A DNA stretch of 64,000 nt from Cyanocohniella sp. LLY (GTDB lineage Bacteria > Cyanobacteriota > Cyanobacteriia > Cyanobacteriales > Nostocaceae), in NCBI GenBank assembly GCA_022241785.1, contig JAKOMP010000008.1:1-64000 (forward strand), given 5' to 3'. A program made the position numbers and the translations under genes. Positions 42,018 through 50,719 of the stretch are shown here, piece by piece. Numbering within the stretch: position 1 is the stretch's first letter; every line of letters begins with the position of its first letter. The notes under the pieces were generated by a model. The model ran no database searches. It was not told the DNA's origin and was given only the letters and a program-made list of their open reading frames with translations.

Positions 42018-45000
42018 TTAGCGTCTAAAGCGGATTGATTGATTTTCTACATGTGACTCTAACAATGCAATTTCTTCCAATAACTCAATTTCTGTTGTCA
42101 ACTCCTGAATTTCTGTTTCTAGCGAAGACTCACTAGTGCTATTGAGCTTTTCTATCAGTTGAGGCTTATTCTCTCTAAGTACTTGACGAACGATTTTCAT
42201 CTTAGATAACTGGGGGTCATTCTTTTGCTGTGGCTGTTCAAAGTAGTCTGACACTTCTAAGACTAAATCTGCTAATTCATCCTGGTTTAAACCAAATATC
42301 ATCTCCCTGATTTGCAACTTTAGTCGTTGTTGGCGTTCTTCAGAACTCAACTTTTTAGGTGGTGCGGGTGGCGAATGTCGTTGTTTATTGTTGTGATTCC
42401 GCCACTCCTTCAAGGTTAATGCTTCACCATACACCGAATGGTATGCCAAAGCCCCCTGAGCCACAATTAAATCATCAACACCTTTATCTGGCCCTGGTAA
42501 TGTCACTACATTGACCAAAGCTCCTCGCTCCTCCAGTAGTCCACCGGTGCGCGAGATGGCAATATCTATATTTCGCTTTGTTTCTGGTCGCGTCTCATAG
42601 TCAAAGCAAAATGTCATCTCTCGTCCTGGCGTGGCGAAAACAGCTAACTCATCCATCAGCCTGGCTTTCACCCGTTCGCCAAACTCATCTTTACTGCGAT
42701 AACCAGCATATATCCCTGGCAGTCCAATTGCTGCATGACCTTGGCTTAACAAACTAGCGGCTTTCTTTGCTCCCTCAGTGATTGTCACTGGGAGGTTGTG
42801 CTGACAAACACAATACCAAAAACCACTCTTCTTATCGCTTTCAGTAGGCTTTACACCGGCTTTGTCATAGATACGCTCGGCAATTTCATCAGGTACATCT
42901 AACAAGAAAATACTTAATTCAGTTTTAGGTGGATGCTCATATTTAATGAACTTACCGGGTTTATCCACTTTTTCTCGTGGATTATTGGGTTTGTAGCATC
43001 CCCACAGTTTTCTGTCAGGTTCAACACCTGGTTGAAGGTCAGCAAAGGATTTTGGATTAACACCAGCATCACACCACCAGCCACCTGATTCAATATGAGC
43101 ATACTTACTCATAAATCCTGATGAAAGCCTGCCTGTATTGGTGCGGGGCAATTTGTCACTGTACATCAGGTATTCCCAAGCCTCATGCTCCCATTCCCTG
43201 GTTTGATGCAGACTTTTGAAGTTACGACTGGCAATTTCCGGGTGAATGGCGCTGTCTCTGACTAATTCTTGCCAGTGCTTTTCGTCAAGCCTTTCCGGTG
43301 CTTCACTAATATCACCAGGAGTCCAAAAAGCAACCTTTGGCTGTGGAGTTTTGGGAATTGGTTTTTTGATAACTGGTTTAGGAATAGCAATAGAAGGCAG
43401 AGGGACAGAGGGGCTGGGGGAAGAATTTGGCAGAGGGGCAGAGGTGCAGAGGGGCGGAGGGGAAGAATTTGCTAGGGGTGCAGAAGTTGGCAGAACAGAG
43501 GACGAGGACACATTGTAAAATTGCTCCTCGGCTCCCCTGCTTCCCCGCTCCTCCGCTTTTTTACTTCGCTGCTTCGCTAATTCCTGCTGCCGCAGTAGAG
43601 CCAGAGCATTTTCCTTAGCTTTACTAGACTGCGCCTGGGCTAGTAAATTATCTTTGTCCTCCGTGTACAGCTTCAATTCATACCTAGCACGGCTAACTGC
43701 TACATAAAAGCTTTCTTGTCCAATCGTGTTATCAGCAGCAATCAACACTCGGTCAGCTGTCTTACCCTGACTACTATATGTAGTGCTGACAATGGCATAA
43801 TCCAAGTGTTGCGCTTGTTGTAGATTGATAAATTCAGTTTGACCGCTATCCAAATACTCAATTTGTGCGTTAGACCCAGCAATGGCTGTAACTACAAATT
43901 CCTGACCGTTGCGCCGTCCTAATTGTCGGTCATTCTTCGTCCAGCGTAGGCGATCGCCCACGGCTATTTCAATGCTTTGTCTTTGGTAAACTGCTTGCTC
44001 AAATCCCGTATCTAAGAGAAATTCTCTGCCATCCTCAGCTTTCAGGGTTAAACGGTCATTATCCTTACCCACCACTTCATACAGTTTGCCCTTCTCCAAT
44101 CCCCGAAGCTTATAACTGCGGGTGGGCATGACTACATCCCCCAATTCAAAATTATGGGTGTAGCGCCTTTGTACTCTTGTCAAATCTTTGGCTTTTAACT
44201 GAGTAATGTTAATCCCAGTACCTAAACTTCCCTCAGCTTTCAGTTTTTCCCGAATGGCTTGGGTGATATCCAGTCTTTCAATATTGGTTCCTGCCAGTAC
44301 CAAGGTTCTGCCTCGTTGTTCTGGTGTAGCTGTTATGTAATCACGGGCAATTGCCTCAATCTTCAGTTCAGATGAAACGCTATGAATACAACCGTTTTCA
44401 TCTAACCGTGTAAATCCGTCCTGAATTCTCCCTTCAGCAATTAAATCTACTGCTAGTTTTAGCTCTGGGGCGCGTTGCCTTAAAGATTCATTCAGATAGC
44501 TAGTTTTGATTCCTGCCTGTTGCAGTGATTTAAATGGGTTGCCTGCTTCTACGGCTGATAACTGCTTTGTGTCTCCTACTAACAACACTCTGGCTTGTTC
44601 TTGAGTAGCTCGTTCTAACAGAGCGATCGCATCTTTGGCACTGAGTAACCCGGCTTCATCTACAATCCAGATTTGCTGAGGTTCAATCTCTTGGGATGGT
44701 TCAGAAACCAATAGTCTAGCAACAGTCTCGGCTTGAATATCCAACTCTTGACTCAGGACTTTGGCGGCCATCGAACTGGGAGCAAAGCCTTTGATGGTAT
44801 ACCCAGCATCGGTGGCGATTTTCTTTAATTCCTTGAGGGCGAAAGTTTTACCAGCACCAGCTACCCCTTGCCATGCAATAATCTGGTCTGTTGTGGTGGC
44901 TGCTGTTTCTACTGCGCGGCGTTGTCCTAAGTTTAAGGTGGTTTGCTCTAGATGGCTGGTAATTACTTCTGGGTGGGTGAGTGGGCTAACCTTGGACTGC

Positions 45001-46121
45001 CCATCTTGCATGAGTTTAATGGTTGCCAGTTCGCGGTTAACTGCTGCCAGGGTTGTATAGTCACGGGTTTGTGGGGATAGGCTCAGTAATTCGGGATTGG
45101 CTTTAATTAATGGTTCTATCTGGCTGACATCTGTGGCTAATCCTTGATTGAGGATGAATTTCTCTAATTCTTCTTGGGTGAAAGCGACATTTCTTTCTGA
45201 ACAGTGAGCGATGGCATCTTCTAATAGGTCATAGCTTACCCGCCTCGGCTGTAGTTCCGGTTGCGCCTCCCCAGGCTGAACAAATTTAATCCCCAGCGCT
45301 GCGGCTTCTTCTCTCCACTTGGCTTTTAATTCCTCTGGGTCAATTTTCTGTTTGATGCTCCTGGTGGTAGTCCACGCTTTTTCTCGTTCTGCCCAAGTTG
45401 CGTTTTCACCTACTGCTTCTAATATTTGTTGTCTGCGTTTGGAAAATTCTTGTAAATCTTCTGGTTGAAATCCTTTAATCTCAAACTGTCCATGATTCCT
45501 GGCTTCGACCTCGTACCCCAGTTTTTGTACTTCTACTGCGAGGTAGTTTTGATACACCATGCCGAGAAATTTCTTGTTTTTGAAGATTTCATCATTGAGG
45601 AGACTGTACCATTGCCCGTTCTCTAGCCGGGTCATATTCATGACTAGGGCGTGAGTATGTAGATGTGGGTCTAGTTTCCTGGTTTCAACATGGTCAAACT
45701 CTGCAACTACCAAATTATTGGTTTTCATAAGTTGTTGCCCGGCTTCAGTAGTTGCTCTGGTGTAGCTGTAGCGTTGTTCTATCAGTTCTAAGGTTTTTTG
45801 TACCGCTAACTGATGGGCTTGAATTAAACGCTCATCCCCACCCACTAACGCTTGTAAGCTAACGCTTTTCGGTGCAGAGAAAGTAAAATCCGTCGCTGCC
45901 CTGCGTTTTGATGAGTTTAATTTTCTAGCGCATAGATGTTGACTGCCATCTGGCGATAGTCCATTAACAATATTTGAAAAGACTTCTTGGTTATCAACTG
46001 CTCCTGATAGTCCTAACTTTTCTGCACCTTTCCCAGACCAGCGTGAAGTTCCTTCCTGGTAATAACCCTCCAGAAAATAATGTACTGCTTGCTGTGGTAG
46101 AGAGTTTTTACCTGTTAACAC
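42018..46121 (-). CDS. MobF relaxase-helicase fused to a DUF3854/TOPRIM-like domain
   Basis: A 1367-aa protein that nicks oriT, pilots the strand and unwinds DNA. The N-terminal TrwC-type relaxase has catalytic tyrosine candidates in YFLEGYYQEG near 15-21 and the metal-binding triad DPHLHTHALVMN near 155-166. A RecD-like helicase follows, with Walker A GVAGAGKT near 415 and Walker B WIVDEAGLL near 485. A Ser/Pro-rich linker (about 860-930) of low-complexity-repeat origin leads to residues 933-1232, which closely resemble the N-terminal DUF3854 region of the CyRepA1-like protein (ESGGWWCDAG, KFIKYEHPPK, LPVTITEGAKKAASLLSQGH, KGVDDLIV). The C-terminus is coiled coil. It overlaps the upstream small gene by 14 bp. 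Confidence 0.9.
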   Translation of the reverse strand: MLTGKNSLPQQAVHYFLEGYYQEGTSRWSGKGAEKLGLSGAVDNQEVFSNIVNGLSPDGSQHLCARKLNSSKRRAATDFTFSAPKSVSLQALVGGDERLIQAHQLAVQKTLELIEQRYSYTRATTEAGQQLMKTNNLVVAEFDHVETRKLDPHLHTHALVMNMTRLENGQWYSLLNDEIFKNKKFLGMVYQNYLAVEVQKLGYEVEARNHGQFEIKGFQPEDLQEFSKRRQQILEAVGENATWAEREKAWTTTRSIKQKIDPEELKAKWREEAAALGIKFVQPGEAQPELQPRRVSYDLLEDAIAHCSERNVAFTQEELEKFILNQGLATDVSQIEPLIKANPELLSLSPQTRDYTTLAAVNRELATIKLMQDGQSKVSPLTHPEVITSHLEQTTLNLGQRRAVETAATTTDQIIAWQGVAGAGKTFALKELKKIATDAGYTIKGFAPSSMAAKVLSQELDIQAETVARLLVSEPSQEIEPQQIWIVDEAGLLSAKDAIALLERATQEQARVLLVGDTKQLSAVEAGNPFKSLQQAGIKTSYLNESLRQRAPELKLAVDLIAEGRIQDGFTRLDENGCIHSVSSELKIEAIARDYITATPEQRGRTLVLAGTNIERLDITQAIREKLKAEGSLGTGINITQLKAKDLTRVQRRYTHNFELGDVVMPTRSYKLRGLEKGKLYEVVGKDNDRLTLKAEDGREFLLDTGFEQAVYQRQSIEIAVGDRLRWTKNDRQLGRRNGQEFVVTAIAGSNAQIEYLDSGQTEFINLQQAQHLDYAIVSTTYSSQGKTADRVLIAADNTIGQESFYVAVSRARYELKLYTEDKDNLLAQAQSSKAKENALALLRQQELAKQRSKKAEERGSRGAEEQFYNVSSSSVLPTSAPLANSSPPPLCTSAPLPNSSPSPSVPLPSIAIPKPVIKKPIPKTPQPKVAFWTPGDISEAPERLDEKHWQELVRDSAIHPEIASRNFKSLHQTREWEHEAWEYLMYSDKLPRTNTGRLSSGFMSKYAHIESGGWWCDAGVNPKSFADLQPGVEPDRKLWGCYKPNNPREKVDKPGKFIKYEHPPKTELSIFLLDVPDEIAERIYDKAGVKPTESDKKSGFWYCVCQHNLPVTITEGAKKAASLLSQGHAAIGLPGIYAGYRSKDEFGERVKARLMDELAVFATPGREMTFCFDYETRPETKRNIDIAISRTGGLLEERGALVNVVTLPGPDKGVDDLIVAQGALAYHSVYGEALTLKEWRNHNNKQRHSPPAPPKKLSSEERQQRLKLQIREMIFGLNQDELADLVLEVSDYFEQPQQKNDPQLSKMKIVRQVLRENKPQLIEKLNSTSESSLETEIQELTTEIELLEEIALLESHVENQSIRFRR

Positions 46122-46590
46122 TGACTGTTTCTCTGCTCCTCCGCTTCCTCTGTTCTTTTTCAGAGAATGTTAGATTAAGCGGTTGAAAAATTTTAGGTAT
46201 TTGATTAGGGCTACTAACGATAAATTTCAAGTCAATGCCTGCACAATGATTGAGTTCATCAATGACATTTGCAAAATGCTGGCTATCAATACACCACACT
46301 GGGAATTTTGTATAACAATTGGGCTGAACCTCATAAAAGAATCTTTCATTTTTGGGCAGTTGTTGAAATATCCTGATTCCCTGGGCGTGGTATTTACAAA
46401 AATTAAACCCCACCCAATTAACCGTTTGAAAATAAACTACTCGAATCACTACATGGGCAGAATCTTTTGTTGTGGGTAATGGTTGACTACTCCAGTGATG
46501 ACTATTTTTCCAGAAGCACATCGCCATCATTTGACGCGCTTCTGTCTGTAATAGCGAAAGTGTTACCGCTTGTAGTGTTGAGTGCTTCAC
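46108..46590 (-). CDS. Protein of unknown function coupled to the relaxase gene
   Basis: A 160-aa Cys/His- and aromatic-containing protein (CFWKNSHHWSSQ, GFNFCKYHAQGIRIF). It ends 14 bp inside the relaxase gene, implying translational coupling. It might be a relaxosome accessory protein, but no DNA-binding fold was recognised. Confidence 0.5.
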   Translation of the reverse strand: MKHSTLQAVTLSLLQTEARQMMAMCFWKNSHHWSSQPLPTTKDSAHVVIRVVYFQTVNWVGFNFCKYHAQGIRIFQQLPKNERFFYEVQPNCYTKFPVWCIDSQHFANVIDELNHCAGIDLKFIVSSPNQIPKIFQPLNLTFSEKEQRKRRSRETVSVNR

Positions 46591-46937
46591 ATTTTAATAT
46601 TTCTTTACACAAGTTCTTTCTGCATATTTTTATTCTAATTTTAGTGGTTTTTTCTGTCAAAACTTTTTTGCGTACTGTGCGTAGTCAACGAATTTTGGGA
46701 ATACCATAAATTAGCCACAAAATTATCACAAATCTTTCATTAATTCACCACATAAATATCACAGAATCATTCTAGGAACTGCTTAGAACTACTTCTAATT
46801 TACACAAATTTATCACATATTTTTGTTATTTAGCCTTAGAATTAACCAATAAATCACACAATAGTTGCAAAGCTGTACTGATGTAATTTATTACCGAAAA
46901 TTACTCATACTGAAAATGATTTTTCGAGGCAAGTTTC
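46591..46937. promoter_or_regulatory. Region with TATCACA repeats before the ParM-like operon; candidate centromere
   Basis: 347 bp of AT-rich DNA between divergent genes. TATCACA occurs at 46724, 46757 and 46811 (spacings 33 and 54 bp), with a related AATCACACA near 46852 and CACCACA near 46746. In ParM-type systems, direct repeats in front of the operon form the centromere and operator, so these are good candidates. Confidence 0.5.
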
Positions 46938-48062
46938 ATGAGTTTACTGAGATTAGGTGTAGACCCTGGTGGTTCTTTTCTCAAGGGATTTTACACTTTA
47001 GATTCGTTTAAACCAGAATTGATTTTAATGGAGCCGGAAGTAGCAACAGTTCCATTAGAAAGTTTGGCAGCTTACGAACAGAGCAAGATAGGTCAATCTA
47101 ATCCTGAGAATAGTGCTTGGATTGAATATCAAGGTAAGTGTCAGGCGGTGGGCTTCTTGGCTAGAAAACGCTTCAACGCTGATTTACAACTGCAACGCCG
47201 CAAGTTTGAGTTAGCACTACCTAAAGTTTTGGCGATGGTAGGAGCCATCGCCGACAAACACGATTTACCCAATGGCTCGTCTATTCATTTGGGAATTTTA
47301 CTGCCTTGGGGAGAATATCAAGACCGGGCTTTATTTCAACAGTTGATCACGCCTGCTCTTGCTAATTACACATTCAAAGGGCGTGAAAAATCGTTTTCTT
47401 TGGATCTGTTTGTTTGTCTTCCTGAAGGTGGGGGAGTTTTAACTAGGGGACGCGCTCCTGGCTCTACCCTCAAAGAACAAACCATTGGTGTGGTTATGCT
47501 GGGTTATCGAGATACTTCTATCCTGCTGATTGAGCGGGGAGAAATGAGTAGAGGTAAAACAGAACCTTTGGGATTCTCAAAAATGGTTGAATCCGTGAAA
47601 AACCAAACATCCGGCTTAAATTTGGAACGCCTGACTACTGCCATCTGTAAAGCCGGTAAAAACGTTTCTCAAAAAGCTTTAGAAGAATTAGCTTCATCTT
47701 TAGAGCCAGATTACAGAGAGCATGAAATCACCACAATTCGCAAGGCTATTACCAATAGTAGGCAGGAGTATTGGATGATGTTGTCCAATTGGCTGAAGTT
47801 GCAAGTTCCCCGTGATGTGAACGAAGTAATTCTCAGTGGGGGTACTGCTCACTACTTCCGTTCCCAGTTAAATAAATTGTTTTCGTTTTCTCATGTCAAC
47901 TGGTGTGAAACTTTGGAAGCACAAATCAATAACAATTTCTCGCAAGTTGATTCTAAATCTCTCAATTATCGCTTGACTGATGTTTATGGGTTATTTTTCT
48001 TTCTCTGTGGTAGTGGACTGAGACAAAACAAAAGTCAAACTGTAGGTGCAACACATGGCTAA
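46938..48062 (+). CDS. ParM/StbA-like actin-fold segregation ATPase
   Basis: A 374-aa actin-like protein. Phosphate-1 motif LGVDPGGSFLKG sits at the N-terminus, a GYRDTSILL phosphate-2-like stretch near 188, and the adenosine motif ILSGGTAHYF near 300. Such proteins polymerise into filaments that push plasmid copies apart. A small gene follows with an 8-bp overlap, in the position of the adaptor ParR. The nearest named relatives (ParM, StbA, Alp) cannot be told apart by eye. Confidence 0.75.
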   Translation: MSLLRLGVDPGGSFLKGFYTLDSFKPELILMEPEVATVPLESLAAYEQSKIGQSNPENSAWIEYQGKCQAVGFLARKRFNADLQLQRRKFELALPKVLAMVGAIADKHDLPNGSSIHLGILLPWGEYQDRALFQQLITPALANYTFKGREKSFSLDLFVCLPEGGGVLTRGRAPGSTLKEQTIGVVMLGYRDTSILLIERGEMSRGKTEPLGFSKMVESVKNQTSGLNLERLTTAICKAGKNVSQKALEELASSLEPDYREHEITTIRKAITNSRQEYWMMLSNWLKLQVPRDVNEVILSGGTAHYFRSQLNKLFSFSHVNWCETLEAQINNNFSQVDSKSLNYRLTDVYGLFFFLCGSGLRQNKSQTVGATHG

Positions 48063-48492
48063 TCGCGTTGAGTATCGTTGTCGCATTGCTTTAGAACAAG
48101 AGTTAATTAATGTGGCTTTGATTAACTTTCTCAAACAAAAAGTAAATCTAAGTGAAAAAGACAAGGTAATATCTGCTCTGTCTGCTTACTGGTTGCCTTT
48201 CGCTTTAAAAGCAGATGGTAACTACTCTGATTCGGAATTAAAGTACTATGCTAAAACTGCTATCTATAAGTTGAAGTTACACATAGCATTTCTGTGTGAA
48301 GCATTTGCTTTGGAAGATTTTTCTCTCATTCATCCCACAAATACTAACTCGAAAAAGAAAGTACAACAGACAGTATCAATCTCGCCTGAATCTAGGGTGA
48401 ACAATGAAAATTCGAGTCAAGCAGAAAGACTCAATTCCCTAGAGTTTGTCCATCATCAAGATGACAACACTTTTGAAGAAATGTTTGATTAG
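48055..48492 (+). CDS. Possible ParR-like adaptor of the ParM system
   Basis: A 145-aa protein from ATG 48055 (GTG 48046 is also open). The N-terminal half is compact and basic (VEYRCRIALEQELINVAL), while the C-terminus is a flexible acidic tail ending TFEEMFD, which could contact the filament. Overlap with parM and size suit ParR, but a ribbon-helix-helix fold is not obvious. Confidence 0.5.
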   Translation: MANRVEYRCRIALEQELINVALINFLKQKVNLSEKDKVISALSAYWLPFALKADGNYSDSELKYYAKTAIYKLKLHIAFLCEAFALEDFSLIHPTNTNSKKKVQQTVSISPESRVNNENSSQAERLNSLEFVHHQDDNTFEEMFD

Positions 48493-48507
48493 AAGGATTA
48501 ATTAAGT

Positions 48508-49392
48508 ATGCCTTACACCAAAGAAGCTTTACAGAATATGTATTCTCTGTCATTAGAGGATATCTTAGCAACATTGACAGCTTGTGGACTTTCTCATGAC
48601 ACACAGGAATATTCTGATGCAGAGATTGAGTCTGGGTTTGATGTGGTGCGCCAGTTGTTCACCAGTGGACAAGCCTCTGATTACCAGCAGGCGACAACGC
48701 TGTTTCAACAAAGTTTAGAAAATAGTTCTTCAGAATCTAGTACAGAATCGAATTCACAATCAGGAACCGAACCCAAGAATGGCAGAAAAAAATCACGCAA
48801 GAAAATCCAATTTCCCATAGATGTTACTGAATTACTAGTTATTGTTCGTGACCAAGGCTTTAAACTTGCACTTTCTCAAGCTTTAATAATTCTCCAAGCC
48901 TGTGGGCTATCTGAGCAAGATGAGTATAGCTCAGATGAGTGCGATCGCTTTCTGGAAACTTGTAAATCAATTAAACAGCAAGACAAATCTTTTGAAGAAG
49001 TTATAGCTGACTTAACTGTTCAACAAACAAATGAAAGCTCTGAACAACTCGAATTAGAAGCAGTCATTGAGAGTGTGAGCGAAAAAGCTGTAGCAGCAAG
49101 AGTTGATTTATCTAGTCTGGTTGACAAAATTACTGCTGTTCAAGCTCAAGATGTTCCAGAGTTGGTGCAATCACTTTATTTAAAAAATGTAGCGTTGAAG
49201 TTGCAACAAAGTGGTTCTGAAAATAATCTGTTTGCTCAACTAGAAGAACGAATTATGGCTCGAATTGAGGAAAAAAAGCAACAGAGACAAGAATTATCTG
49301 GCATGACATGGGAGACGAAACCCTTGCAACCTTCTTCAGAGAAGCTGATGCTATCGCCCAACGTATCCGAGAATGGAACGAATACCGATTAG
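48508..49392 (+). CDS. Protein of unknown function with internal repeat, 294 aa
   Basis: Two similar units are visible: residues about 10-65 (LEDILATLTACGLS, then EYSDAEIESGF) and about 125-175 (LSQALIILQACGLS, then EYSSDECDRF). They are separated by a Ser/Glu-rich linker and a basic KNGRKKSRKKIQF stretch. The C-terminus is helical. The duplication and basic linker suggest a DNA- or partner-binding adaptor within the segregation operon. No family was recognised. Confidence 0.55.
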   Translation: MPYTKEALQNMYSLSLEDILATLTACGLSHDTQEYSDAEIESGFDVVRQLFTSGQASDYQQATTLFQQSLENSSSESSTESNSQSGTEPKNGRKKSRKKIQFPIDVTELLVIVRDQGFKLALSQALIILQACGLSEQDEYSSDECDRFLETCKSIKQQDKSFEEVIADLTVQQTNESSEQLELEAVIESVSEKAVAARVDLSSLVDKITAVQAQDVPELVQSLYLKNVALKLQQSGSENNLFAQLEERIMARIEEKKQQRQELSGMTWETKPLQPSSEKLMLSPNVSENGTNTD

Positions 49393-49808
49393 AACAGGAA
49401 ATCGCCGCCAAAAAACGCACCCTCGACATCCAAGTAGAAAAGACTTCTGATGCTAAGGCTGTGAAATTAGCTTATCAAAAGCTGGAAAAACTGCAAGCAT
49501 GGAACGAAGCTCAAAAGACACGAAAACAGCTACTTGAACAACGCTCTGAACAATTTAAATCTAATGTGTTTTGGTTTGGTCAGTGGCTAGGTTCAGGGCT
49601 TTCTGGGGTCTTTGTTTATTTAACCACTGCGGCGATGGCTGCTGTTGCTAGTCTAGCATTAGGTATTAATTTGCCTAATATTATCGCCTGTAAAAATGAC
49701 ACAGGTATTTGCTATCAACTGCGTTTAAATAAATCTAGTGTGGTTCTTCCTCACCAAGTTGAGCAGGTTTTGAAAGAGTACGAACGCTCTAAAAAACGTA
49801 ATCGCTAG
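49308..49808 (+). CDS. Coiled-coil plus membrane-anchor protein, 166 aa
   Basis: Begins 85 bp inside the previous gene in another frame. Residues about 15-85 are a charged coiled coil (KLAYQKLEKLQAWNEAQKTR); residues about 92-122 form one or two hydrophobic helices (GSGLSGVFVYLTTAAMAAVA). The long overlap is unusual, but the coding-like composition beyond it supports a real gene. Last gene of the segregation operon, followed by a terminator. Confidence 0.55.
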   Translation: MGDETLATFFREADAIAQRIREWNEYRLEQEIAAKKRTLDIQVEKTSDAKAVKLAYQKLEKLQAWNEAQKTRKQLLEQRSEQFKSNVFWFGQWLGSGLSGVFVYLTTAAMAAVASLALGINLPNIIACKNDTGICYQLRLNKSSVVLPHQVEQVLKEYERSKKRNR

Positions 49809-49855
49809 TGATGCAAAAGTTTATTTTGGTTATCCTTGATAGTTTAGCCATTTTT

Positions 49856-49890
49856 AAAAGAGAGGAAGTTGTGAAACTCCCCCTCTTTTT
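49856..49890. terminator. Bidirectional rho-independent terminator
   Basis: A 15-bp stem with two mismatches (49856-49870 with 49875-49889) around the loop GTGA, with A4 on the left and T5 on the right. It lies between the convergent segregation operon and ardA. Confidence 0.75.
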
Positions 49891-49896
49891 CATTAA

Positions 49897-50649
49897 TTAG
49901 TGACGGCTAAAAACGTAGACTTTGTTGTAACTTTCTTCTACTGAATAGTAAGAATCAATAAACCAATCACGGGCTATTGCTTCCCAGTTGATGTATATGC
50001 TAGAAACACCCATCTCTTCTAACTTTTCAATGAATCCCTGTTTTTCCAGTTGGTCATAAACAAAATCCTCTTCGCTTTTGTACTCTCCCCAGTAATGCTC
50101 TTGAAAATTTTCTACATTAGCATCAGTACTGTCATATTCATAATAAGCGGCGTAAGCTTCACCATGCTCTGATAATATTTGAGCAAGTTCCGCGAGTTTT
50201 TCTATGCTTTCGCATTCATCAAGATGAATACCATGCCAATTCTGAAAATCGTGAATTGCCCATTCTTCACAAGCTTCATAGTTGCGACAAGGCGACCAAG
50301 ATAACATCCATTCAATGTCTTCTTGAATTTCGTCTGCTTCTTGTGTGCAATCTATCCACATACCGTGTAAAAAGCCATTGTTGTATGCAGATAGACAAGC
50401 CACATAAATCTGTGGTGCATCATCATCAAGACATTCGCGCTCACGTTTGGGGAATGGTAGCAAGCAGCTAGCGCCTTCTACTAGTGGGAAGTCAACACCA
50501 GCTAGACTGATTGCTAAATCTACTGCTTGTTGTTCATGTCTGGGAAAGGTTAAAACATTACCTTCAAGGTGGCAGTTGTAAAGCTGTTCTGCAACTAATT
50601 GAGCTTCTAGTTCTGATTTGAAGATTAGGGTGTTAGAAAACAAATTCAT
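49897..50649 (-). CDS. ardA: ArdA-family antirestriction protein
   Basis: ArdA proteins mimic DNA and block type I restriction enzymes, protecting a plasmid entering a new host. The 250-aa product has the ArdA core from about residue 78: QIYVACLSAYNNGFLHGMWI, then EEWAIHDFQNW near 130. It is strongly acidic, as a DNA mimic should be. The N-terminal 75 residues are an extension not found in short ArdA. GAGGA precedes the start by about 12 nt. The large hairpin at 50679-50719 lies just upstream. Confidence 0.9.
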   Translation of the reverse strand: MNLFSNTLIFKSELEAQLVAEQLYNCHLEGNVLTFPRHEQQAVDLAISLAGVDFPLVEGASCLLPFPKRERECLDDDAPQIYVACLSAYNNGFLHGMWIDCTQEADEIQEDIEWMLSWSPCRNYEACEEWAIHDFQNWHGIHLDECESIEKLAELAQILSEHGEAYAAYYEYDSTDANVENFQEHYWGEYKSEEDFVYDQLEKQGFIEKLEEMGVSSIYINWEAIARDWFIDSYYSVEESYNKVYVFSRH

Positions 50650-50678
50650 GTGTTACAATCCTCATAGTATTTGAACTT

Positions 50679-50719
50679 AAAAAGAGCGCTTAAGATTGGT
50701 AGTCAGCAGCGCTCTTTTT
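50679..50719. promoter_or_regulatory. 12-bp hairpin upstream of ardA; terminator, attenuator or single-strand promoter
   Basis: AAAAAGAGCGCT (50679-50690) and its perfect complement (50708-50719) flank a 17-nt loop. A and T runs on both sides give a bidirectional terminator shape. It lies 30 bp before the ardA start. A TACTAT box follows it in the ardA direction, so it could also act as a folded single-strand promoter like those of plasmid leading regions. Confidence 0.55.
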
